Notes: a model not told the origin generated them from the letters alone. A DNA stretch of 5,042 nucleotides from an uncultured Clostridia bacterium (GCA_904501815.1 CAJGCN010000088.1:1-5042), one strand, 5' to 3'. Shown: positions 1-4,975, counted from the first letter of the stretch. Translations and numbers: made by a program.

Positions 1-1388
1 AAGATCTTTGCGTGTCCCGTACCACCTTCAAATGGGGTATTCCCGTTGATTTTGATAATAAACACGTCGTTTACGTGTGGATGGACGCGCTGACCAACTA
101 TATCACGGGGCTTGGTTTTGATGCCGACGGCAACCATGCGGAAAATTATAAAAAGTATTGGCCTGCCGACTTGCATTTAATCGGCAAGGACATTTTGCGT
201 TTCCACACCATTTACTGGCCTATCTTCTTAATGGCGCTCGGCGAACCTTTGCCCAAACAGGTGTTCGGACACGCTTGGCTGTTGCAAGGGGACGGAAAAA
301 TGAGTAAATCCAAAGGCAACGTGATTTACGCAGACGATCTTGCACGGTTGTACGGCGTAGATGCGGTGCGTTATTTCGTACTTCACGAAATGCCCTTTGA
401 TAACGACGGGCAAATCACTTGGGAACTCGTCACCGAACGCTTTAACACCGACCTTGCGAACGTGCTGGGCAATCTCGTTTCAAGAACGGTGGCAATGATC
501 GGCAAGTATTTCGGCGGTACGGTGAAAAAATCCTTGACGGAGAACGAAGAAGGGGTTGACGGGGAGTTTAAGTCTACCGTTTGCGGGGCGGTGAAGAAAG
601 CGCAAGCCAAAGCAGACGAGCTGAAAATAGCCGACGCGCTCACCGAAATTTTTGCGGTATTCAGAAGAGCGAATAAGTATATCGACGAAACCATGCCTTG
701 GGCGCTTGCAAAAGACGAGAGCAAGAAAGAGCGTTTAAACGACGTGTTGTATAATCTTTCCGAAGCCATTCAAATCGGCGCGTCTTTGCTCGACAGCTTT
801 ATGCCTGAAACTTCCGCAAAGATTTTCTCAGCGTTCGGCGGGGAAAGCAGAAGTCTTGCCGACTGCGAAAAGTTCGGCTTGCCCGAACAAACGACGGTTT
901 CGGCTATTCAGCCCTTATTCCAACGCTTGGACTATAAGCTCTTAGAGCCGGAAATCGAGAAAATCCGCGCGGCGCAAAGAGCGGAATACGAAGCAAGCCA
1001 GCCTAAACAGGAAAAGAACGAACAGCCTAAACCCCAACCTAAGGAGATAGAAAAAATGCCGGAAATTACCATTGACGATTTCGCAAAAGTAGAGCTTCGC
1101 GTGGGCGAAATTATCGCTTGTGAAAAAGTGCCCAAGTCTTCTAAGCTCTTGCACGAAACGGTGAAGTTCGGGGACGAAATCCGCTCCGTCGTTTCAGGGA
1201 TAGCCAAGCACTATACGCCCGAAGAGCTTATCGGGAAAAAGGTGGTATTCGTCACCAACCTTGCGCCCAGAACGGTCTGTGGAATCCTTTCCGAAGGTAT
1301 GATTTTGGCGGCGGAAGACGAAGACGGTACGCTTTCGCTCGTTTCGCCCGATAAAGCGCAGTTAAAGAGCGGCGCTTCGCTCGGTTAA
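1..1388 (+). CDS. metG: Methionyl-tRNA synthetase, C-terminal part (5' end cut by window edge)
   Basis: This class I aminoacyl-tRNA synthetase charges tRNA-Met with methionine in the cytoplasm. The frame is open to the left edge (first full codon at position 3, reading DLCVSRT), so the GTG at 12 is internal. The N-terminal catalytic half with the HIGH signature and zinc knuckle, probably about 200 residues, lies outside. Visible parts in order are the conserved block KHVVYVWMDALTNYI, the HLIGKDILRFH segment of the active-site fold, and the KMSKS loop at 297-311. The helical anticodon-binding domain follows (about 420-900, including DETMPWALAKD), then a Lys/Gln/Pro-rich linker (about 990-1050). 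Last is a C-terminal EMAP/Trbp111-like OB-fold tRNA-binding domain (1056-1385, ITIDDFAKVELRVGEI). Fused C-terminal domains of this kind are common in Firmicutes MetRS. It is the first visible gene of the metG-tatD-rSAM-rsmA block, ending 4 nt before tatD. The identification is secure. Confidence 0.97.
   Translation, partial: DLCVSRTTFKWGIPVDFDNKHVVYVWMDALTNYITGLGFDADGNHAENYKKYWPADLHLIGKDILRFHTIYWPIFLMALGEPLPKQVFGHAWLLQGDGKMSKSKGNVIYADDLARLYGVDAVRYFVLHEMPFDNDGQITWELVTERFNTDLANVLGNLVSRTVAMIGKYFGGTVKKSLTENEEGVDGEFKSTVCGAVKKAQAKADELKIADALTEIFAVFRRANKYIDETMPWALAKDESKKERLNDVLYNLSEAIQIGASLLDSFMPETSAKIFSAFGGESRSLADCEKFGLPEQTTVSAIQPLFQRLDYKLLEPEIEKIRAAQRAEYEASQPKQEKNEQPKPQPKEIEKMPEITIDDFAKVELRVGEIIACEKVPKSSKLLHETVKFGDEIRSVVSGIAKHYTPEELIGKKVVFVTNLAPRTVCGILSEGMILAAEDEDGTLSLVSPDKAQLKSGASLG
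1041..1058 (+). promoter_or_regulatory. Internal Shine-Dalgarno and in-frame ATG inside metG
   Basis: AAGGAG at 1041-1046 is followed after 9 nt by an in-frame ATG at 1056-1058, precisely at the junction between the low-complexity linker and the C-terminal tRNA-binding domain. Initiation here would yield a free 110-residue protein, about the size of stand-alone Trbp111/CsaA-type tRNA-binding proteins. The SD and its spacing are seen in the sequence. Use as a start is inference, because AAG GAG also simply encodes Lys-Glu of the charged linker. Confidence 0.4.
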
Positions 1389-1392
1389 GCAA

Positions 1393-2178
1393 ATGTCGAT
1401 TGATATTCATTGCCACTTAACGGGGGACGATTATAAAGAAGTCGGCGGGGTCAACGCCGTCGTCGAGCGCGCGAAAGAACAAGGCGTAGAGCTTTTGATT
1501 TGCTCAGGCTACGATATTCCTTCGTCGTTGCAAGCCAAAGACCTTGCTGAAAGGTTTGACGGGGTGTATTTTTGCGCAGGGTTTCATCCCGGCGAATTGA
1601 AAAAATACCAAGACGGCGATTTTGAAATTTTACAAAAATTATGGTCGCACGAAAAATGCGTTGCGGTCGGGGAAATCGGGTTTGATTTACATTTCGACGA
1701 TAATTTCCCCAAAGAAACCCAACGGGAATTTTTCTTAAAGCAATTGCAATACGCCGATAAAGCGGGCTTACCCGTGGTTATCCACAGTCGCGACGCGGCG
1801 TTAGAAACGCTCGAATTTTTGCGCGAGCATAAAGAGTTGCTCAAAAAAGGGGGACTAATGCATTGCTATTCGTATTCTCCCGAAATGCTTACGGCGTTTT
1901 TAGAGCTGGGCTTATACCTTTCTTTCGGCGGTCCTGCAACCTTTAAAAACGCAAATAAAGTGCAAAATAGCGTAAAAGCCACTCCGATAGAGCGTATTTT
2001 AACGGAAACGGATTGCCCGTATTTAACCCCCGTGCCTTATCGTGGCGTATTCCCGAACGAGCCGAAGAACGTGCAGTTCGTGGCGGAAAAGCTCGCAGAG
2101 CTTAAAAATCAAGACGTAAAGGAGTTTGAAAAACAAGTCGAAAAGAACGCAAAACGGCTGTTTTTCAAGATAAAATAA
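1393..2178 (+). CDS. tatD: TatD-family metal-dependent hydrolase / DNase
   Basis: This is an amidohydrolase-superfamily TIM-barrel protein. TatD relatives act as cytoplasmic Mg-dependent 3'-5' exonucleases on DNA or RNA, and a D-aminoacyl-tRNA deacylase role has also been proposed for the family. All expected metal ligands are visible: HCH (His6, His8), VGEIGFD (Glu94), VVIHSRDA (His131), LMHCYSYS (His157) and ETDCPYLTP (Asp207). The 261-residue length is normal for the family and the fold is intact from end to end. The ATG lies 4 nt after the metG stop and has no clear Shine-Dalgarno, so translation probably depends on ribosomes finishing metG. The next gene begins 1 nt after its stop. In many Firmicutes tatD sits between metG and rsmA, as here. 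Family assignment is certain; the physiological substrate is not. Confidence 0.95.
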   Translation: MSIDIHCHLTGDDYKEVGGVNAVVERAKEQGVELLICSGYDIPSSLQAKDLAERFDGVYFCAGFHPGELKKYQDGDFEILQKLWSHEKCVAVGEIGFDLHFDDNFPKETQREFFLKQLQYADKAGLPVVIHSRDAALETLEFLREHKELLKKGGLMHCYSYSPEMLTAFLELGLYLSFGGPATFKNANKVQNSVKATPIERILTETDCPYLTPVPYRGVFPNEPKNVQFVAEKLAELKNQDVKEFEKQVEKNAKRLFFKIK

Positions 2179-2179
2179 T

Positions 2180-3064
2180 ATGGAACAAGAAAAGAATTTT
2201 CCCCAAGACGTTGCCCAACCCAACCCGCAACCCGCGCAAAACGGCGGCAGAAAACGCAAAAAACGCCGTAAGCACGGCAAGGGCGGTGGACAAAATAACC
2301 AAAATCAACCCGTAAACGCACAGGCGCAAAAGGTAGCGCAAACGCCTGCCCAACCCCAGCCACAAAAACAGCCAAAACAGCAAAACGGCGGGGGCAAGGA
2401 TAAGACGAACCAAAAAACCGAGCGTCGCGACGAGAAACAAAAGAACGAAAACCGTAAGGACACGTACGCGTATATTCTCGACGGGAATTTGTATATCAAC
2501 CTGACGAATAAATGCTCTAACGCCTGTGATTTTTGCGTGCGCAACGAACGGGAAAGCTACTACGGCAACTATTTATGGCTTCGGCACGGCGAGCCGACGG
2601 TGGAGAAAGTGATTGCGCAACTCAAAGGCTTCGGGGATTTAACCCGCTTTAAAGAAGCGGTATTTTGCGGTTTTGGCGAGCCTACGTATAAAGTTGCGGA
2701 AATGGTCGAGCTTTGCGATTATTTCCATTCCAAAGGCATTTCCACCCGTTTAAACACCAACGGGCAGGGCAATTTAATCAACAAACGGGATATCGTGCCC
2801 GATTTAAAAGGTAAAATCGATTTAGTGAACGTTTCTTTAAACGCTTCGTGCGTGGAAAAATACCAACCCATTTGCCGTTCGCAATTCCGCGAAGAAGGCT
2901 TTTCGGGTATGATCGAATTCGCTAAGCAATGCAAAAGACTCGGCGTACGCTGTCGGTTTTCTATCGTAGACTGTATCGGCAAAGACGAAGTAGAAGCCTG
3001 CAAACGCCTTGCCGCGTCGGTGAACGTACCTTTATACGTTCGCGATTATATCACGGATTCCTAA
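2180..3064 (+). CDS. TatD-associated radical SAM protein with long basic N-terminal extension
   Basis: This is a radical SAM enzyme of the TatD-linked family, whose function is not established. The 4Fe-4S cluster motif CxxxCxxC is Cys112, Cys116, Cys119 (CSNACDFC). Further core motifs are FCGFGEPT (162-169, the GGEP-like SAM-binding strand), TRLNTNGQGNL (189-199) and LVNVSLNA (215-222). The catalytic core spans about residues 94-294, roughly the full size expected of this compact family. It is preceded by about 93 low-complexity residues rich in Gln, Asn, Pro and Lys, with eight consecutive basic residues (RKRKKRRK, 24-31) flanked by glycines. There is no in-frame ATG, GTG or TTG between the start and Leu104, which is already inside the core, so the extension is probably translated. 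The ATG sits 1 nt after the tatD stop with only a weak SD, suggesting tight coupling. Its place between tatD and rsmA is where Bacillus has rnmV, which together with the basic tail hints at an RNA-related role (inference). Confidence 0.9.
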   Translation: MEQEKNFPQDVAQPNPQPAQNGGRKRKKRRKHGKGGGQNNQNQPVNAQAQKVAQTPAQPQPQKQPKQQNGGGKDKTNQKTERRDEKQKNENRKDTYAYILDGNLYINLTNKCSNACDFCVRNERESYYGNYLWLRHGEPTVEKVIAQLKGFGDLTRFKEAVFCGFGEPTYKVAEMVELCDYFHSKGISTRLNTNGQGNLINKRDIVPDLKGKIDLVNVSLNASCVEKYQPICRSQFREEGFSGMIEFAKQCKRLGVRCRFSIVDCIGKDEVEACKRLAASVNVPLYVRDYITDS

Positions 3065-3082
3065 TTTCGGAGTAAACGGTTT

Positions 3083-3919
3083 ATGGAACTTCGTTCGGTG
3101 CTGGAAAAGCACGGCTTTCAATTCAAAAAACAATTCGGTCAAAACTTTATTTCCGACCAAAATTTACTCGCTTCTATCGTAGCGGCTTCGGGGATTGACG
3201 AAAACACGACGGTCGTAGAAATCGGTTGTGGCGCAGGCACGCTCACGCGCGCGCTTGCGGAAAAAGCCAAACAAGTCTACGCATTCGACGTCGATACCGC
3301 TCTTCAACCCGTTTTAGCGGAAACGCTTGCAGGTCTTGAAAACGTCGAAGTAATTTTTCGGGATTTCAGCAAAGTAAATTTACTCGAATTTGAACGGGAA
3401 ATCGGAGACTATACGGTCGTTGCCAATCTTCCTTATTATATCACGACCCCGCTCGTGGTAAAGCTTTTAGAAGAAAGCGAACGGGTGCAAGGCATTTCGG
3501 TAATGGTCCAAGAAGAAGTTGCGGAGCGTTTTGCGGCGCAGGAAAATACCCCCGAATACGGCGCGATTACGGCGGCGATTGCCTTAAAAGGCAGGGCGAA
3601 AATTGTGAAAAGGGTATCTCGGAACTTATTTTACCCCCGTCCGAACGTAGACTCAGCGGTTGTAAAGATTGAATTTGAGCGTGGCAGGTTAGGCGAAAAA
3701 AGCGAAAAGGCATATCGTCAAACGGTCAAATGCGCCTTTTTAAACCGTAGAAAAACCTTAGAAAACAATCTCGTGAACTATTTTTCGCTCACGCGTGAGC
3801 AAGCGAAAACGGTTTTGCGTGAAGCGGGTATCGACGAAAAAGCTCGTGGCGAAACGCTTTCTCCTGAACGCTTCGCAAGGCTCTCCGACGTATTGCTCCC
3901 GCTCATAAAACTTGATTAA
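3083..3919 (+). CDS. rsmA: 16S rRNA (adenine1518-N6/adenine1519-N6)-dimethyltransferase
   Basis: RsmA (KsgA) transfers four methyl groups from SAM to two adjacent adenines in the helix 45 loop of 16S rRNA during late 30S subunit assembly; loss confers kasugamycin resistance in studied species. Motifs in order are FKKQFGQNFISD (14-25), the SAM-binding loop VVEIGCGAGTLT (44-55), the acidic FDVD segment (68-71), the catalytic NLPYYITTP (115-123), MVQEEVAERF (141-150), FYPRPNVDSAVV (183-194) and the C-terminal FLNRRKTLENNL (219-230) and ETLSPERFARL. The length of 278 residues is typical. The ATG has a clear GGAG at 3069-3072 with 10-nt spacing, unlike its two upstream neighbours. The second residue of the usual GPG loop is Cys49 instead of Pro, which is probably tolerated variation. 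It is the last gene of the block and is followed by a terminator hairpin. Confidence 0.97.
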   Translation: MELRSVLEKHGFQFKKQFGQNFISDQNLLASIVAASGIDENTTVVEIGCGAGTLTRALAEKAKQVYAFDVDTALQPVLAETLAGLENVEVIFRDFSKVNLLEFEREIGDYTVVANLPYYITTPLVVKLLEESERVQGISVMVQEEVAERFAAQENTPEYGAITAAIALKGRAKIVKRVSRNLFYPRPNVDSAVVKIEFERGRLGEKSEKAYRQTVKCAFLNRRKTLENNLVNYFSLTREQAKTVLREAGIDEKARGETLSPERFARLSDVLLPLIKLD

Positions 3920-3942
3920 GCACACCGCCAAAAGGCGAGAAA

Positions 3943-3975
3943 GTAAAACGCTCCGAATTTTTCGGAGCGTTTTAC
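3943..3975 (+). terminator. Hairpin terminator after rsmA
   Basis: A perfect 15-bp inverted repeat (GTAAAACGCTCCGAA, TTT loop, TTCGGAGCGTTTTAC) begins 23 nt after the rsmA stop. The GC-rich core CGCTCCG/CGGAGCG is flanked by A4 and T4 within the stem, so it could terminate transcription from either direction. The terminal T-run is short (four Ts). A smaller CGCC-AAAA-GGCG hairpin lies just upstream at 3926-3937. Confidence 0.8.
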
Positions 3976-4048
3976 TGAAAAAAAATTGTCGCAAACTTTA
4001 CGATAGGTAGCATTAAAAAAAGGAGAGTGTCGAAGAATTTTATAAACT

Positions 4049-4188
4049 CCTCATCCACCGCAAGCGGTCCCCCTTCTCCCGCAGGAGAAGGTTTTTCTTA
4101 TTGCCGTAATTTAGCCTTCCCCAACGAGAATGTTATTGTTTATTGCCATAATTTTGGGGAAAGTGTCAGCGTGAGCTGACGGATGAGG
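4049..4188. repeat. Nested palindromic intergenic element (CCTCATCC/GGATGAGG ends)
   Basis: The element is bounded by CCTCATCC (4049-4056) and its exact reverse complement GGATGAGG (4181-4188). Each end carries a small hairpin just inside: ACCGC-AA-GCGGT at 4057-4068, and GTCAGC-GTGA-GCTGAC at 4165-4180. The interior holds an 8-bp hairpin (CCTTCTCC/GGAGAAGG, 4072-4091) and the long-range complement CCTTCCCC (4115-4122) with GGGGAAAG (4156-4163). Two near-identical 15-mers, TTATTGCCGTAATTT (4098-4112) and TTATTGCCATAATTT (4140-4154), lie inside. From recall, intergenic repeats with these end motifs are dispersed in Clostridia genomes, consistent with a MITE or structured-RNA repeat, but copy number cannot be checked here. 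An open frame of 50 codons through it (GTG 4027 to TGA 4177) reads low-complexity repeat translation and is not called as a gene. Confidence 0.75.
4072..4096 (+). terminator. Terminator-like hairpin inside the repeat element
   Basis: CCTTCTCC and GGAGAAGG form a perfect 8-bp stem with a CGCA loop, followed at once by five Ts (4092-4096). The form is that of an intrinsic terminator on the plus strand, placed about 150 nt after rsmA. It could be a backup stop for the operon or only a structural part of the repeat. Confidence 0.4.
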
Positions 4189-4266
4189 TGTCCTTTAAAA
4201 ACCCCGTAAATTCTTTCTTTACTTCTTAGTTATATTATACTATAAAGTTTTAGAAAAAACTTACTT

Positions 4267-4282
4267 TCTACAAAATTGTAGA
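4267..4282. promoter_or_regulatory. Perfect 16-bp dyad TCTACA-N4-TGTAGA
   Basis: TCTACA-AAAT-TGTAGA is a perfect palindrome with the same 6-4-6 layout as the three TATACA-N4-TGTATA sites at 4488-4558, differing only at the second base of each half. It lies in AT-rich DNA between the two repeat elements with no gene adjacent. It may be a protein-binding site for the downstream XRE regulator or a relative; this is inference from symmetry alone. Confidence 0.4.
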
Positions 4283-4334
4283 TAAATATATAAATAACAG
4301 TAAATCGTGTTATTAAAAACTGAGTTCTTTCTTA

Positions 4335-4441
4335 TGTCATTGCGAGCGAAACGAAGTGTAGCGTGGCAATCTCTTCTTAGATTGTCGCAGTCGCTTACGC
4401 TCCTTCACAATGACAGCGCGGGAAAGACGTGGCAATCTCTT
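4335..4441. repeat. TGTCATTG/CAATGACA dispersed palindromic repeat with trailing partial copy
   Basis: Terminal inverted repeats TGTCATTG (4335-4342) and CAATGACA (4408-4415) enclose further self-complementary segments: GAGCG (4344-4348) with CGCTC (4398-4402), and GCAATCT (4366-4372) with AGATTGT (4379-4385). The 14-mer CGTGGCAATCTCTT at 4362-4375 recurs exactly at 4428-4441, as if a second copy has been reduced to a fragment. Sequences with this TGTCATTGCGAGCG...GGCAATCTC pattern are, from recall, common dispersed intergenic repeats in many bacterial phyla. A 65-codon open frame through it (4307-4504) reads as typical spurious repeat translation and has no ribosome-binding site. Confidence 0.8.
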
Positions 4442-4447
4442 TATATC

Positions 4448-4480
4448 AAACCCCGCAAGTTTTTAATTGTGGGTTTTATT
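4448..4480 (+). terminator. Weak terminator-like hairpin
   Basis: AAACCC (4448-4453) pairs with GGGTTT (4471-4476), and the stem can extend through GCAA/TTGT with a bulged C. The tail reads TTTTATT. No gene lies immediately upstream on the plus strand, so its role is unclear. It could isolate the XRE gene from upstream read-through or be part of the preceding repeat. Confidence 0.3.
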
Positions 4481-4505
4481 TACACTCTATACATATTTGT
4501 ATAAT
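4479..4505 (+). promoter_or_regulatory. Candidate promoter for the XRE gene
   Basis: TTTACA (4479-4484) resembles a -35 and TATAAT (4500-4505) is a consensus -10, but the spacer is only 15 nt, shorter than the preferred 17. A second consensus TATAAT at 4557-4562 lacks a good -35 and would leave a leader of only about 15 nt. Which is used is not decidable from sequence. Confidence 0.4.
4488..4503. promoter_or_regulatory. Operator-like dyad 1 (TATACA-TATT-TGTATA)
   Basis: A perfect 16-bp dyad with 6-bp arms and a 4-nt centre. Its right arm overlaps TATAAT at 4500-4505, so a bound protein would block a plus-strand promoter that uses this -10. It is the first of three such sites upstream of the XRE gene. 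Confidence 0.65.
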
Positions 4506-4506
4506 A

Positions 4507-4535
4507 AATATATCATACAAATCTGTATAAGTCAA
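4507..4535 (-). promoter_or_regulatory. Candidate divergent promoter on minus strand
   Basis: Read on the minus strand, TTGACT (4535-4530) and TATATT (4512-4507) are separated by exactly 17 nt, each one base from sigma-A consensus. Transcription would run leftward from about 4500 into the repeat region, where no minus-strand gene is visible. Operator dyad 2 lies in the spacer. Confidence 0.4.
4514..4529. promoter_or_regulatory. Operator-like dyad 2 (CATACA-AATC-TGTATA)
   Basis: Same 6-4-6 layout as dyad 1, with one mismatch in the left arm (C for T). It starts 26 bp after dyad 1. It fills almost exactly the 17-bp spacer of a candidate minus-strand promoter. Confidence 0.6.
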
Positions 4536-4542
4536 CTATTTT

Positions 4543-4558
4543 TATACAATTTTGTATA
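4543..4558. promoter_or_regulatory. Operator-like dyad 3 (TATACA-ATTT-TGTATA)
   Basis: A perfect 6-4-6 dyad starting 29 bp after dyad 2 and ending 11 nt before the Shine-Dalgarno of the XRE gene. Its right arm overlaps a second TATAAT (4557-4562). Three copies of one site ahead of a DNA-binding protein gene are typical of autorepression. Confidence 0.65.
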
Positions 4559-4583
4559 TAATAATTGAAAAGGAGTGCAAATA

Positions 4584-4787
4584 ATGATAAATTATGGGGA
4601 AAATTTGAAATATCAACGGGAATTGCATAAATTATCGCAAGAAGAACTTGCAAAGCAGACGAATATTAAACAGGCAAATATTTCTCGATGGGAAGCAGGG
4701 AACGTAATCCCAAATATTGATTTTTGCGTAAAGCTTGCGGATTTTTATGAAATTTCCTTAGACGAACTGATAGGCAGAGAAATATAA
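4584..4787 (+). CDS. Small XRE-family helix-turn-helix transcriptional regulator
   Basis: This 67-residue protein consists of little more than one Cro/C1-type HTH domain. LSQEELAKQTNIKQANISRWEAG (17-39) holds the helix-turn-helix, followed by the usual closing helices VKLADFYEISLDELIG (49-64). It has no sensor, protease or oligomerization domain and is expected to bind DNA as a dimer. The ATG at 4584 is preferred over the in-frame GTG at 4575, because AAAGGAG (4569-4575) gives an 8-nt spacing to the ATG and overlaps the GTG. Three TATACA-N4-TGTATA dyads directly upstream suggest autoregulation. The gene stands alone, with a strong terminator 11 nt after its stop. Its AT-rich codons contrast with the operon to the left, which fits a phage- or element-derived regulator, but the whole flanking region is AT-rich. 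Targets, and any toxin-antitoxin partner, are not visible. Confidence 0.9.
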   Translation: MINYGENLKYQRELHKLSQEELAKQTNIKQANISRWEAGNVIPNIDFCVKLADFYEISLDELIGREI

Positions 4788-4798
4788 ATTGTATTATA

Positions 4799-4824
4799 GG
4801 GAAGCAAACGCTTTCCTTTTTTTT
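4799..4824 (+). terminator. Strong intrinsic terminator after the XRE gene
   Basis: GGGAAGC (4799-4805) and GCTTTCC (4810-4816) form a 7-bp stem with one G-T pair and an AAAC loop, followed immediately by eight Ts (4817-4824). This is a textbook Rho-independent terminator, so the XRE gene is probably a monocistronic unit. Confidence 0.9.
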
Positions 4825-4873
4825 ATCCAAAAAGCGCAGTTGCTTGGTTAATAAAAAACCGTTTTTGACCCCC

Positions 4874-4929
4874 AAAAAGATAAAAAAATCAAAAAATTAA
4901 AAAAATTTTCCAAATTTGAAAAATTTTTT
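4874..4929. promoter_or_regulatory. Phased A/T-tracts (probable UP element or curved DNA)
   Basis: Six A- or A/T-tracts are centred near 4876, 4885, 4894, 4904, 4914 and 4924, at intervals of about 9-10 bp, and end 12 bp before a -35 box. Such helical phasing is known to bend DNA, and A-tracts at this place can contact the RNA polymerase alpha subunit. Low base complexity makes some of the periodicity possible by chance. Confidence 0.5.
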
Positions 4930-4940
4930 CGTTCAAACGC

Positions 4941-4969
4941 TTGAAAAATGAAAAGAAATATAATATAAT
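4941..4969 (+). promoter_or_regulatory. Sigma-A-type promoter for a downstream gene
   Basis: TTGAAA (4941-4946) and TATAAT (4964-4969) are separated by exactly 17 nt. The -35 is one base from consensus and the -10 is perfect. The expected transcription start is near 4976. A dyad TTCAA-ACGC-TTGAA (4932-4945) overlaps the -35 and could be a regulatory site. The gene it serves begins beyond the right edge. Confidence 0.85.
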
Positions 4970-4975
4970 GAGAAT

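Noticed and set aside
12..14. GTG as the start of metG
   Set aside because: The frame continues upstream to the edge with the conserved residues DLC before VSRT, and half of the catalytic domain would be missing. The gene is cut by the window, not truncated in nature.
383..1207. Several minus-strand open frames of 70-128 codons over metG
   Set aside because: They are antisense shadows of a clearly conserved MetRS frame, with no ribosome-binding sites or recognisable domains.
3083..3919. Erm-type antibiotic-resistance methyltransferase as an alternative to RsmA
   Set aside because: The FKKQFGQNFISD start, NLPYYITTP, the C-terminal RRKTLENNL domain and the tatD neighbourhood match housekeeping RsmA, not 23S rRNA Erm enzymes.
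4027..4179. GTG-started 50-codon frame behind an AAGGAG just after the rsmA terminator
   Set aside because: The AAGGAG is only 1 nt from the GTG, too close to work, and the frame is a direct reading of the palindromic repeat (Ser/Pro/Gly-rich) ending in its right-hand hairpin.
4231..4250. TATACT and minus-strand TATAAT near 4234-4241 as promoters
   Set aside because: No acceptable -35 is found at 16-18 nt on either strand. AT-rich sequence produces such hexamers often.
4307..4504. 65-codon plus-strand open frame reading MLLKTEFFLMSLRAKRS and onward
   Set aside because: It runs through the TGTCATTG repeat, whose translation (SLRAKRS...WQSL) is a familiar spurious product. It has no ribosome-binding site and its 3' part crosses the operator region.
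4575..4583. GTG start for the XRE gene 9 nt upstream of the chosen ATG
   Set aside because: The GTG overlaps the last base of the AAAGGAG Shine-Dalgarno, so it cannot be the start served by that site.
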